A stretch of DNA of 64,000 nucleotides from Oxyruncus cristatus (Eukaryota; Chordata; Aves; Passeriformes; Cotingidae): positions 1-64,000 of the forward strand of contig VXAY01001211.1 in NCBI GenBank assembly GCA_013399855.1, read 5' to 3'. This document shows positions 25,263-38,600 of the stretch, piece by piece. The notes under the pieces were generated by a model. The model had not been told where the DNA came from, did no database searches, and worked only from the letters and a program-made list of their open reading frames with translations. Every line of letters starts with the position of its first letter. The first letter of the stretch is position 1. Made by a program: the position numbers and the translations under genes.

Positions 25263-26242
25263 TAATGGCTCTTTGCAAGCCAAATGAAATAAGATCTCAC
25301 CTGCAGAGGGAGAAACAGCTTTGCTAGAGGATACTTCTTCAGGATAGGGTCTTCATCCACACTGACAATAGCATTTTAGACTCGGAGCCTTGGTTCAGGA
25401 TGAGCAAAAATAATGAGCTGGGTTCATACTGTCCTGCAAGAAGTTCTATAAAAAGTCATATCATAAAGCTTACTATAAATAATCTACCCCTGTTATCAAT
25501 CAGCTTTAGGCAGGACAGGTATGCTGCCAGTCTTTGCTCCACTGGCTCAATCAGTGACACAATGAGAATACACTTCTTGTTTGTGGAATCCGAGCCCGCA
25601 TTCCATCATTCTAGCAGTTCATATTGCCCTTGTCTTGATGGTCTGATGATTTAATGATGTAGTGACCTAAGGGGAAGAGATGACTTTTAGTTGGTAAAAA
25701 CCCTACAGAAATCCATTTTCATTGGGCAACCATGCAAATTATTTGTAGATTTGCTTTCCTATTTTGTAAGTAGAGTATCTATTGTTTTCCTAATTTGAAA
25801 CTTGCTGTTAAAAGGGACTGGGAGCTGATGGTGGAGAATGAAAATATTCAATACCATCAATTACAGCTGAGGCCCAAATTTCTGAAATAATATTTGTATG
25901 CCAGAGCTTGCTCCTTGCCTTATTCTTTGCTTCCTATCTCCATGCCATCCCTATCTCATGTTTCTTCAGGTCCTTGTTTTTCCCATAAATCCCCATTTCA
26001 CTTCTGTTGGCATACAAACTTTATAAGTGCAAGGAAGGTATTTTTGGAGTCTCAGGGGGGTAAACTGGAAAGACGTTGATATTGGAGGATGCTCCATGCT
26101 TCCATTCTAACAGTGAGGGTTTCACACATACTCTTTGCTATACTTGTGCCACTCTCTTATTTGCTTAATTCTCAGTGTCCCTGAATTTAGAGAAATTATA
26201 ACCTGGTGAAGTGAAGGTAGGAGTTGCCACAGTGAATGGTAT
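25263..26242. other. Anonymous sequence between two CR1 copies
   Basis: Nothing recognised. Open frames at 25400-25654 and 25894-26079 are unassigned. Confidence 0.5.
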
Positions 26243-26471
26243 TAGATTAGATGTTAGGAAGAAATTCTTCACTGTGAGGGTGGTGAGGTAAAGAAACAGG
26301 TTGTCCAGAGGAGTTGTGGATGCTCCATCCCTGTAAGTGTTCAAGGCCAGGCTGGATGGGGCTTTGAACAACCTGGTCTAGTGGAAGGTGTCCCTGCCCA
26401 TGGCATGGGTGGCATGAACTAGATGACCTTTAAGACCCCTTCCAACCCAAATCATTCTATGATTCTATCAT
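26243..26471 (+). mobile_element. CR1 LINE, 3' end
   Basis: A clean CR1 3' end: TTAGGAAGAAATTCTTCACT, a GTGAGGGTGGTGAGG block, GGATGCTCCATCCC, a stretch for 'aggctggatggggctttgaa', CCTGCCCATGGCATGGG, and the terminal CCCTTCCAACCCAAATCATT with the ATTCTATGATTCTAT tail. Divergence is low, so it is one of the younger copies in the window. Confidence 0.96.
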
Positions 26472-29400
26472 ATTCTTTTATTGTGACAATGCAGAGGTTT
26501 TGTTTGCATCATGTCTTGTACCGTTACTAAAGGGGCTTCTATGTACCACAGTTGATGAGAAATTGCAGATACGCAATGTTGATATGAAAAACAACCAGAA
26601 AGAGGTTACTTTGCCACTTCAGAATTTATCGTACTGTTTCCTGTAATACATTTTCTAGTAACAGAGAGAAAGAGTCACAAGAACTTGATTTCTTTATAGA
26701 GAGATCCTGAAACTCATTCCACTTGTATAGATTGTTGTAGAATTCCATGCCTGCTAAAATTATTCCAGGTAGACAGCTGTTTCCAACAGTTATCAGAAAG
26801 GAGCTCTAGGTATGAGGTCTCTCTAGGTGGGTTATACCCTGATAACAATAGATTTTATCTAGGTTATAAACTCTTTAACAGAACACCTAGCATGATCTTG
26901 GAATAACTTTGTGACCTCCAATGATATGTGCTTTCTCTTTCCTGTAAAATAAGAGATACAGCTGCTTAATACCAACCTCTCATAAACACAGACATATTTA
27001 AGCCAAAATTCACCTTTTGTGACCATATAAACACAAAACATCAAATAAACTCCATCACAAAAGATGAATGAATCCCCCCATGTTTCTGAGAAAAAACATT
27101 TAGTAGTCTCAAAATAATGTTCAAAACCAGTATCATCCCTGATGTATAAAGAGCCTGTCTTTTTAAATTATGAAAAAAATTAATTCTCTTTCTAAGGTCC
27201 CTGAGGAAATTTTAAATTTTCCTTTCAGTTCAATGTATCTTAAACACCTTTTTTAGACCTTCTGTGCAGACTGATTGAGACCTTTCAGAGTTGATAGCAG
27301 GGCAGCATCAAGCATAATACATGTCCAGCTGTGAATACTACCTTGTTCAAGATAGAAAAATGCCCCAGGTGAGAGACCATTGGAGGTGACAGTGCAAATG
27401 TCTAGTATGAGCGGACAAGATCAAGTCGGAATGCTCTAATTGCAACCATCTGGTCAACTGCAGCTCCAGAGCATGACTATTTCTTTTCTTTCCTCCCACT
27501 TACCACAGGTTAGTCTGCAGATACTGTAGGAGAATACACACAAACTTTTGATTCATGAAATTAGTTACTTTCAATTTCATTATTCAAAACCTTAAACTAA
27601 CTTCACACATGTTGTTATTATCCAAGTGAATTTCCAGACGTTTATGATGAGAAATTTTCATTTTAATATCCAGGTCAATTTATTTTGAGGATAGAGGCAT
27701 TCTTCTTGAGTCTGTTTCTCTGATGAGATGACTGATTGTCCTTGTTGACTAAGGGAAGCGTAGGTAGAGGGAGTAGGAGGGATCTCTGCAAACCTATGAT
27801 CACACTCAGAGAGCAGCTATCGATAAGAAAACCTTTTCAACCGGTTCTGGTTTTGTGTACCTCTACCTTATAAATTACTGCAGCCAACAAAGATGTGACT
27901 ACGTTCAAAAGAAATATTAAACTTCAAACTTGAGAGAGGTTAAGGGAGAGGAACACAAATAGGAAATAATTTTGTGAAGCATAGGAGGGGTAGGATTTTC
28001 TCTCTCTTTCCACTGACATCATCTTTTTTCCTCTGCCTCTCAGCCCTCCTCACAATCCCTGTTGGTGATACGGTACTGAGTTACCTTTGTTTAATCAACA
28101 GTCTGATGTGGTAACTCTCACCAGGCTGATTCTTCACATCTCAGACTGTCTGGAGCCTATTTCCATCAGGCAGCGTCTTTGTACTTAACACCTTAATGGT
28201 CCTGAGGCGAGAGAGAAATAGCAGTTCTTTGAAAGGAGAATAATTACACCCAGACACACAAATGCATTTGGTGCCAGATTTTGTTACCTCAAATAAGCAA
28301 AATTAAAACAAATGTCTTTCCTTCTACACTTACAGTGCTTGTCTCTCTCCAGGAGGTTTAGAACAAATGGATTAGAAAACACTAATGACCTAATCCTATG
28401 CCCTTTAAATCCAAGATAGTTTTGCCATTGACTTCATTGGAAAAAAATCAGGCACAATGGAAAAACCTCTTGAAAGAAATTATTCTGTTTGTTTGACATT
28501 GCTGCTTTTTTACCAGGCAGCAGTTGCAGAGTGAGGTATTCAGAAGGTGGTGGGTCACCAAATATTTACTACCACTATTTAGTGTTAGCTCTAATTGTCT
28601 GTCATTTGCCAAAGAGATTGGTGATTTCAGGAGCCAGCTCAACCACTTTCCATGGGCACAAGTTACACTTCAGAAAGTGCTTAAATGTTTATGTATTTGT
28701 GTTGCTCACTCAGAAACTAACCCCAATCACTAGTCAGAAAATTTTTCATTTTATATAAGCTGAAACAGTATTTTGTAGGCTATGACAGAGAACAGAAATT
28801 CTGGTCTCCATAACTGTAGTTATCTATGTTTTCAAGTATAAAACTTTTCTCAGACATGCCTTTGAAGATGGCAATATACAGAGCATGTGCATACTCCACT
28901 TCTTAAAAAACAAAATTTGTGCTAATTAAACTGCTCTGTTCAAGATTATATGTAATTTCAGTCCTCTAAAGACGTGGGGTTTAAACTTCCCTAGCAAAGA
29001 GCATGTTCATTCCTACGTTTTCTCACTCCTGGAAGCAAAGAAGGATCTGCAGCTCCTGCCCTGGGAAGCCAACTACATTCACGGTAAGCCTTATGCTCTT
29101 TTTGGGTCAGCAGATATTGCTGTTCTTGCTACCCTAGCTTGTCAGTCAGGTTCCTACCCCAAAACCTTTACCTAATTAATAAAACACTAGTGAGGGGTAA
29201 GGTCTGGCCTGCAGTTATAATTACTCTTTACTTATTGGCATACTCCCTGGCATGGTTTTAGCTGATGATGGCTGTTAGTCTCTCACCACTTGTGTAAGCA
29301 TAATACAGGAACTTTTCCTGTAAGCAAGAAAGAACGCCTCCTCTTTTTAGAGAAATGTACATAAGCCATATCACAACCAAGTGGCTCAGGTCAAAGGACT

Positions 29401-30502
29401 GTCTGGAGCTTGCTTTGTTCACTAGTCTGTGTATTGCCCCTGTGACTCAGGCATGCACCATTCCAAGGGCCATGTTCATATCAAGAACTGTAATTAAAAA
29501 AAGGAGCTGAAATAAAGAATTCAGCAGTGTCTTCAGCCTTCATGACCTGTAAACAAACTCAGCTTCATGCTTGCTGGATCCATGCCAATGAATGCCAGCT
29601 ACAATACAGTAAAACCTCTCCTCAGTTCCAGGGTCATTCTGTCTATTTTCTTATTACAAGATGCCAGTGCAGAGGAAATAAAGCATAGAGTTTAACAAGA
29701 GGTGGGATCTTTACCCGATTTGAATGAGAATTGCTGCAGGGTATGATTTTTAAAACCTCCAGTAGATTTAAGCAGCAATAAACAACTTTATGTGTAATTT
29801 ATCCAAACATATTTTTATTTTCAATAAAAGAGAGAGTAACCAACAAAAGAAAAATGGAACCATTACACATGAAAACAAGTATATAGAAATAATCTCTAAA
29901 GGATAAAAAGGTGGTGATGCTTATTAAATATTTTTGCATACTGGTAATTTAAAAGAAATAAATACCTCCAAATAACTCATGCATGAGTGTGAGATGGAAC
30001 ACATTTTTCTTAGGAAGAGTCTCATTAGTTAGAATGACTAATTTGATTCTCAGACACATCTATTAATTACGGAGTGATATAAATTATGCATAAGATGGGA
30101 GGTTATGCCCTGGTCATTTTTGTTAATTTATTTCCACAAAATATCATAGTGAGATTGGGAAGAAAAATGCACAATACTACCAAAATGCCATGATAACACA
30201 GAAAAGCAATGTATACATTATAAGTCTTAGACTGTCGATGGACAAAAAAATAATGCAAATATTATGTCACGATCATTTTAACAGCACAATCAAGATAGGT
30301 GAACATCAAATAGTAAATGGCGTGATGTCTTTCAGAACACTCTTCTGTCTTTATTTAACTGTATGATCAAGGGATAACACAGTTGCTTTTTGCCACTGGG
30401 TAATGGTCTGACCAGGCAAATGAGGATGCCAGCTTACTTACATTTCCTTCATTTTGTATAAAAGAATACCATTTTGACAGGTACATTTCCTGGATTTACA
30501 CC
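26472..30502. other. AT-rich anonymous sequence
   Basis: No gene or interspersed repeat is recognised. The last part (about 29740-30330) is rich in TAATTA-like and TTATGCATAA motifs and could be conserved regulatory DNA, which I cannot test. Confidence 0.45.
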
Positions 30503-31365
30503 AGAATCATAGAATGGTTTGTGTTGGAAGGCAGGTCATCTAGTCCCACCCCCCCTGCAATGAGCAGGTAAATATTCAACTAGACCAGGTTTCTAGTGTC
30601 CTGTCCAACCTGTCCTTGAATGCTTTTAGGGATGCGACTTCTCTCTGGGCAGCTTGTTCCAGTGTTTCACCACAATCATTGTAAAAAATTTCTCTCCTAT
30701 ATCTTGTCTAAACCTACACTCTTTTAGTTTAAAACCACTCCCCCTTGTCCTGTCACTACAGGCCCTGCTAAAAGGTTTGTCCCCATCTTTCTCACCTTTA
30801 GGTGAGAAGGCCAACTTTCCTTGCTGAAATGTGCTATAAGGTCTCCCTGGAGCCTTCTCTTCTCCAGGTTGAACAGCCCCAACTCTCTCAGCCAGTCTCC
30901 ACAGTAGAGGTGCTCCAGCCCTCTATCATCTTCATGGCCTCCTCCAGACCCACTCCAACAGGTGCATGCCCCTTGCTGTGTTGGGGGCCCCAGAGATGGA
31001 CACAATACTCCAGGTAGGGTGTCACCAGAGTAAAGGAGAGAGGGGGAGAATCATGTCCCTTGATTTGCTGGTTACTTTTTTTGTGATGCATCCCAGCACA
31101 CAGTTGGATTTCTGGATTACTGGCTTATGTCCAGTTTTTCATCCACCAGCATCCCCAAATCTTTCTTGGCAGGGTTGCTCTCAATCCTTTTATTCCACAG
31201 CCTGTATTGATACTTGGTATTGCCCTGACACACGTGCAGGACCTTCCACTTGGCCTTGTTGAAGTGCACAAGTTTCTGAGGGGCCCACTTCTTGAGTTCT
31301 TCCAAGTCCCTCTGAATGATATTCCTTTGTTCAGGTGTGTTAACTACATCTAACCTCATTTAACA
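30503..31365 (-). mobile_element. CR1 LINE: ORF2 C-terminal third plus 3' end
   Basis: The + strand opens with the complemented tail (AGAATCATAGAATGGTTTG) and runs back about 860 bp. Minus-strand translations give, from the upstream end: a RDLEELKKWAP block with FNKAKWKVLH (31117-31359), LVDEKLDISQ, then PYLEYCVHLWGP (about 31010-31050), [15 protein letters not shown] (about 30840-30890) and WNKLPRE near 30640. These follow the order of the CR1 ORF2 C-terminus. Frameshifts split them into several frames, and the catalytic reverse transcriptase core is absent. Confidence 0.95.
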
Positions 31366-31740
31366 TCCATATTTCGAAAAGGTTAATATTTAGAGAAGCA
31401 ATTCAATACATGCCTGTGTTGTGATCTGTAAGATCTTATAAACTCTTGTCTTAATCAACATCAGAAGATTTTGAAGAGTAATAGCAGCAATCAGCTTGTC
31501 ACTTTTCAAAAAAAACCAAGCACTACTTTGCATCATCTTTTTCAATAATTTTAGGGTTAAAATAGCCAATAGCTTTCTATTTGGTCCATTAGACTAATTT
31601 CTTAAGGAGACAATAGATTAAAAAGTAATAAAAATGCAAACTAATAATAAAATTTTTAGTGTCAAAATGGCAATATGGTAGCTAGGACAATTAATACCAG
31701 TTGGAGACTGAGACTGTTCTCTCTTGGGGCTAAAATGGGA

Positions 31741-32265
31741 TTACCACGTAAGAGGATTGTGGATACAACTCTGGTCCTCTTCTGCCCTCAGCTCCATTGA
31801 GCCCATATTCAGACATGCAACCAATGAATGCAATGGAAAAGGGTTGAATAAATACCCAGAAAATGACTCATTACTTAGTCCTTCATGGATAAACAGAGCT
31901 TTTGCTTGTCTTAAAGAACCTTGAAGCAAGATTACAGTGCATGTCATGGTGATTGTGTTTGAATCTATATAATTATTTAAAAGATCAGTTTGGCCAGTAT
32001 TTGGACAGATGGTGTTCACATCCTCAATCCGTGGTGTATTTGCAGTAGAGTTAAAGTTAAAGTGCTTTTTTGCATCTGCAATCACATTCTGCACTTTACT
32101 GACAGCAGCTTTAATTGGAAAAGCTTCAGCTTTTATCCTAGCTGATATTACTTTCCCTGTAAGATGGATACATTTTGCAATTAATTTTTCTCTGTGGACT
32201 ATATTATGGTGCAAGTAATAATTAAACAAACCTTCACAGCTTCTGCCCAGATGCAGACACAGAAA
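31741..32265 (-). other. Unassigned 175-codon open frame, candidate exon
   Basis: The minus-strand frame is open from just after a TGA at 32266-32268 to a stop at 31741. It has no ATG at its 5' edge. A pyrimidine-rich stretch ending CATCTGGGCAG (32243 side) could be a splice acceptor, giving an exon that begins SCEGLFNYYLHHNIVH. The first ~100 residues have balanced composition (HREKLIAKCIHL, ARIKAEAFPIKAAVSKVQNV, RIEDVNTICPNTGQ) and are not low complexity. I recognise no domain. Potential donors inside are weak. A frame of this length is roughly what chance gives once in 64 kb, so it is a candidate only. Confidence 0.22.
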
Positions 32266-34637
32266 TCACCAGTGGTGGACTCTGAACAGAGCAGTTTCAT
32301 TTGTATAATTCTGTACAGGATATTTTCATTTCTGTTCTGAATCCTTTAGTGAAGGAAAATAGTTGTTATTTATTCTGTCACTATAAGTGAAATATCTGTG
32401 AATGTGATTTTTTTTACAGCAGTTCTATATAAGAAGAATTTTTCTGCATAAGTTTTAGGAAACGAAAGTCAAGAATGTGTCATATGTGGAAAAATACTTT
32501 TAAGCCTCTGTGTTCTAAGTACATTCAAAAAAATAATTCTGTTGAAGGCAACGGATGAATATCATTCACCTATTTTTATGCGCCAGAGGGGAAGGAGGAT
32601 TTCTCAACTTACACCATGTTTGAATTTTAAACTCATATACAAAGAGAGCTTCAATTTATCTAAGGGCAGAAGTGACATGAAGCAAATGGAATGAAACAAT
32701 TGCCTATGGAAGTTCAATTATAACCATCCCACAATAAGAAATGAGCCCCTTCACACTAAGGATATCTTTAGCTCCTATTATTTCAAAATTAACCCACTGA
32801 AGTAATTTTTCTACAAGACCTCACTCATGGTTTGAGATTTGTTTAAATTAAGTGCATGAATATACTCTGGTAAAATGAAAATTGGTTTGGATCACTGCAC
32901 CTTAGAATATTCTGTCCTTTGTGTGTTATTTCCCTGGTAGAGAACTGAAAAATGTGGCCCATATTCAGCAAAATATTTGTGTTTATATCCAGCTTTAAGT
33001 CAGCAAATACTGGCATTGTTCTTACATTTGAATTAAATTTGTGCTAAAAAGTGTTCCTGGTAGGGGAAACAAGAAGTATTTCAGAAGATGTCATTACACC
33101 TGAAGACTTGTATTTTGGCCATCTGAAGCTGGGCATGTAAAAATAAAAGCATAGGATGTAACTTTTTTTAATCAAATAATACTATGTATTATATAATTAC
33201 ATATATTGCATATGCAAAAATTACATATATTAAACAAAATATATACACTGTCACATGCTTGTGAGGACTTTTTAACAATTACTTCCCGATTGCAGACATT
33301 AAGACCCAAAATTCTGCAAATTTACTTTTATGTGATTTTAAGTTACTTTCCTTAGAGACCCTTGTCATCCAAATAATAAAGGCTAATAATGATAAAAAAA
33401 AAAAAGATTTTGAATAGTTCCTGTGCATTGTGCAGTGTCAATACTCTGTGCCATGATGATGAACTGGGTGCCACAGATTTTAGTAGGGTGGAAACAAAAA
33501 CTTGTTTTGGTTCCACTGTTTTTGTGGACAGGTAGAGTTGTCATTACAATGAGACTGAATTTTAAGGCTGACTTGAGAGTGAAATTGCTGTAGACTGCCT
33601 TACATTTTGTTTCTCTTTTTAATCATTCAGGCCAAAAGAAGGAACCCCGTTGCCTTCACAGAGCTTTCAGTCTGGGCTTTGCTACAGACAACTCCCCAGT
33701 ACTGTGTGTTGTCTGCTAGACCCTAAAATACCATAATTGCTCATTTTTTGTTCTCTGGTTTATTTTTATTTTAGCGTGGAGGGACAACCATTATGAACTC
33801 TCTGTTTTTATGATGCATCCAGACAGTTGTGTAAATTTATTTATTTTGATCACTCTTAACTATACTAAAACCCCTACCTTACTATTACTGTATTGACACA
33901 GTTTCATACTCCATAAAACATTTTGAAACAAATCTGACTCAAAATTCAAGTTACTAATGGCGTACAAATAGGGTAAGGGACTGAAGAATTACTTAAGATC
34001 GTAAAAGAGCTCCTTGTTGGCTAGGAGACAAAGTCATTCTCAGATCTAAATATCACTCACTTTCTCAACCCTGAGCACGACATGCCTTGCTGACATTTGT
34101 CTAGCCATTTGATGAGAAAAACAGATACAAAACACCCTATCAGTAGCCTTAACTTCCTTCACTTTCTTTTTAATCCCACTCTTATTTTTTTTATAAACCA
34201 GTTGGTAAAAGCACCTACTGTCAAACACAACACTGAGGGATAGAAAAGATGTATTTGCTAGGTAGACCATCACCTGAGATCATTAAACTTCATTGCTTGA
34301 TGGTGGTCTTTTTTTCTCCCTCTCCAATAATTCAGAACTCAAATATTTTCAGTTCTCTGCCGAAAAGAAATTTCCAATAACACATCTCTGCCAATTTTGA
34401 GCAAACCAAATAATACAGTTTAAGCAAATACTTCAAAAGACAGCAGCTTTTTGTTTTTCACTAGAACATTCTGAGTAATAATTGTCTGTTTTACTATCCA
34501 TGAGTCTCAACAGCCAGCAGATTTATATTTTATTAACACACCATTACCTTCTATTGTAAATTATTTTTCTTTTTAGGAATTATGTGCTCTGCCTACTAAG
34601 TGAATACAAATAACTACTGTAGACAAAATATAATTAT

Positions 34638-34661
34638 GGAGCAGGATTTGGAGCAGGATTT
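34638..34661 (+). repeat. 12-bp tandem duplication
   Basis: Two exact head-to-tail copies of GGAGCAGGATTT. Confidence 0.85.
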
Positions 34662-34942
34662 GCAGCAGTCAACAAATTGCACAGCTCATTCCCACTCCTT
34701 TGCAACTTGTCTTGCTTTCACCCTTGATTAAAGTAGAGACAACCCAATTCCATTTTCAATAACTCTGTTGGAACAGCAAGGTATAAAGGGTTGCCAGAGT
34801 CAGCACATCGTGTAGTTAGGTTTACTCATATGCAGGCGGAGGATGCTGATGTCAACTCTAAAGTGAGCTGTGAGGTTCAATAGAGAATTAAAAATTTGGG
34901 ATTGAGGTTCTGGTCCATCCTATGACCTAAGTGAAAATATTA

Positions 34943-34962
34943 TTGTTGTTGTTGTTGTTGTT
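34943..34962 (+). repeat. (TTG)6 microsatellite
   Basis: Six perfect TTG units plus TT, flanked by ATTAT. Confidence 0.95.
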
Positions 34963-35535
34963 ATTATAAAAATTTAATGAATGACCATTGCTTGTTAGCT
35001 TTCTGATGAACTAAGGATTGATACTTTCCAAAAGAGTCAGAGATTCCTGAGCATATTCATAGCATTTGAAAATCCACTAAACATTTTTATTCTTGCTTGA
35101 GTGTTTTCAGGTAAGGTGCAAAGTTATTAGGGAAGAAAACAAAAGGTCTCATTTATTAAGACTTTTTCTGAGGGCAAAATTCATTATTAGCCAAAGAGTG
35201 TTCAAACTGAATTAAATTCGCTTTGTTTATACAACCATTATTCACAAATTACAGATTAAGAAAAGTAGAAAGTACACCAATAGGAGCTCCATGAATCTCA
35301 CTCAGTCTACTTAGAGCACCTCTTCTCCATGCAGAGAATGAGACTGCATAGAGATTAGACACCTGGAAGTCTGCCAAAGAGTAAGAGGAGGGAAGTAAAG
35401 GACAGATGAAACTAAAGGCTGAATCTCAATCCTTCTTAGGTGCCTAATATTCCTTTGCCATAGAGCACCTTGGTATTCTTTAGCCAAATTTTGAAACAAA
35501 CATATTTCTGTCAAACTCCATTACACCAAGTGGGG

Positions 35536-35690
35536 AAAAAACCTAAAAAAAACCAACTAGCCCAACAAAACCATCCAACCAACCAACCAAAAAAAAAAAA
35601 AGACAAAAAAACCACAACAACAAAAAACCCCTAACCCCCCTAAAAAAACACAACCAAAAAAGTCACCAAAACCCCAAAATAAACTCCCCC
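35536..35690. repeat. A/C-only low-complexity block
   Basis: About 155 bp consist almost entirely of A and C on the + strand: CCAACCAACCAA units, A homopolymers, CAACAACAA and CCCC runs. A CCCCTAACCCCCCTAA stretch at 35628-35643 resembles two imperfect telomere units. Confidence 0.88.
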
Positions 35691-38600
35691 ATCTTTTGGG
35701 AATTCCTATTACAAAATCTTCCTGTGGTGACTTTGAGATATTCATGTGGACAATGAATGAAACTCCAGCAAGAAATGAACACAGAAACCTGGGGTTTCAC
35801 ATTGTAGTTTGATACTAATGAAGCTTCAAGTTAATGTAGCTTGGTCCTTTTCCCAGTAGATTACAAGGTGATACTCTTTAGTGCTGAATGGTTCATGGTG
35901 TAATCCCTGGGCCAAGTGGATTTTTGTTTTACAGCTTGAACTAATATTTTCTTATTTTTTGTAGCTCCCACAAGTTTTCAGTCTCTTTTTAATCTCCATT
36001 TCCCTTATACAAAATGGCCATCAGAGTGATACATGATAGATATGGTATGTGAATATTTGTTGCACATATTATGGTGTTCTAGAAGAACTTTTAAATCTTT
36101 CAGTTAAGCAAGCTACCAACAAGATCCTTTTAGCAAGCAAAGTAGGAGTTTGAAAATATGGACTGCTTTAATAAAAAAAAGAAATAAGAAGAAAAAAAGA
36201 CCTCCTGAAGAGTTTAGGGTGTTCTGAAAGAAACCAATTTCCACCTGACTTGCTGTCTTCTCTATAATGAGGTCCTTCACAGTCCTTTACTAAGTCTGGT
36301 CTTTGGAAAGTCAGTATGGCATGAAGCAGTTTTCCACTGTGATTGTTTAGGATAGCGTCTTTGAGATGTTCGTTAGCCACCTCAGCAGGGAATATAAATA
36401 TGTTGTCAAAAGTTTTATGTTTAGGGCACAGCTTCTAAATATGCTTTTTATTTTGATATGCATGTGGTGGCTGAAATAACTTGAAGTTTGTTTTTCAGGT
36501 GTGATACCTGGTAATCTAAATGCAGGTGTATCTACATCCAGCCTGGAGGTCATAGAGGTATGCTTGCTTAGTAAGGGTTTACTTATGGACCAGAGAGACA
36601 CAAAAGTATTTCTGACAGTTGATCTACTTTATTCCAAATAGGTTTTCTTTAATTTTAGCTTGGTAATATATGGGGAAGTGCATGAGTGTGCACATTTTGC
36701 AAAAAGATTAAACTTTCATTTACCAATAGCCCCACATACTTTGCACGAAATATAGGTACTTTATCTAGAGAAAGTCTATTTCTTTGGTAATATTTCCACC
36801 TCCAGATATTTCTCTTGTTATTACAAACCTTCATAACACACTTAATATACCAAATAGTTATACTGGTACATTCTCAGTATGCACTTAAGAATAATACACA
36901 ATGCACACTTGAATGCCTCCATTGGGTTTTTATGTATTATTTTTATATGGATTGCCAGCATAGCTAATTCAAGCCCGAAACACATTTCTATTGTTTATTG
37001 CAAGCATGTTCTGTAAGTAGAAAAAAATAACTCAAAACAAAATGTCACAGCTTTCTCATTATTGATAACCAAAACATCCTTGGGTCAAAGGCAATCTTGG
37101 ATGTGTTTTCACCACTAACAATTGCTCTTTAGCACCAGAAGCATTTGAATATATTGAATTTATAGTGCAACATTCATACTGTCAGTCTTCTCATCCCAGG
37201 CTCTTTTAATTTAAAGGAAAGTCATTTATTCTGCAGTGAGTCCTCTGTCAGAGCATTGTGAAAGCTTTCAAAGGCATCATTTGAACCAGGCATCTATCAC
37301 ACGCTGTCAGGCTCCTTAGCCTGGTAAGGATTTTTACACTGTTGTGCCTAGGATGTAAACAAAGATAATGTATTTGATTTTTTTCTATTGATCCTCTTTG
37401 CTTTGAGAGCATGACTTAGACGAAGAGGACTTTCCAAATCTCAACAGCCTGCCAGAGCACTTACTTCTACTTCTGTCAGGCAATGGAGTCTCTTTCCTTC
37501 CAGACTTTTCTGTCTGATTGCTACTATTTTTTTTGTATGTCTCGCTCTGTAGTGATTAATGATGGGTCAGGATTAGGGAGTAACCTGATATTGCTCAATG
37601 CAAACACCGGAGAAATGTTCTCTGGCTGGCGTGATTGTCACGGAGTCACAGGAGTGTCCTTGAAAGGTCATTTATAACATTCAGTGAAGTGAGGATGGAG
37701 TGATCTAGAAATAGTTAGCTTCATGAATCCTGTGCTTTGACTTTGATGTGGAATTCTAGAAACAAAGGTGTCTTATGCTTGGTTAAAAGCTTCACGGCCA
37801 TATCAGACAGTTCATATAAGCACAGTTTAGTGAGTAGTAAAGATTTTTCTGTTTTCTTCTGAAATAAGCTCTGTTGATTTTTCTCTCATTTCTCTTGTAA
37901 TGGCAATAGAATTAGAAAACCTGAGCTGAATCATCAGCAACTTGTAACTCAAACATACTGCATATAATTTCAAATTCATGTTAGTCATCAAACAATAGAG
38001 CCTGCTGAAATATTGAGAGCTACTATGACTCTGCAATAAAATCAAAACTACATATTAATACACTGAAGTACAAGTACTGTGGTCGTACAGAGATCCCATG
38101 CAAGTTAGTGTCATGTTTTGACTTATTGGTCCAGTCTCTTAGCTGATATTAATCAGTACAGTTGCACTCATGTTTGTGAAGCGAGGTGGACTTGCCCTTC
38201 TTGAAAATATTTTTAATCATTACACTACACTCAAGTTTCCTAAATGTTTGTGGTTTAATATATTTTCATGTATTTAATTTATGTTAATGTATATTCTTAC
38301 CAACATGATGAAAAGATGCTGATGCCCTCTATGAGAAAACTTTCAAAATTTTGTAGAAAAAATAGAGCAAATTTCTTAGGTAAATTCATTAGGGTGGTGT
38401 TCCTTCCTTCCTCTTCGAGTAGTCTCATTATAATAATAACTAGATGGGGATAAAAACAGGGAAGTTTTGGGGAAGAATTTATTGGAGAAACTGCAAAGCT
38501 TCTCCTAGTAACTCAGACATTGCATAGGACAGTTATGGGCCACAGGGAGAGGTTTAGTTTTCCAGCAGATTAGTCTATCTGCAGGGCTTTATTTTTTCAG

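Larger units (their letters stand above)
32269..35535. other. AT-rich anonymous sequence
   Basis: No gene or interspersed repeat is recognised. It contains a 12-bp doublet GGAGCAGGATTT (34638-34661) and a TTG microsatellite at 34943-34962. Confidence 0.5.

Noticed and set aside
29040..29090. Strong donor-like CACG|GTAAGC near 29081
   Set aside because: No convincing acceptor and no recognisable coding sequence upstream.
30802..31262. Plus-strand open frames opposite the CR1
   Set aside because: They are antisense to CR1 ORF2, which is readable on the minus strand.
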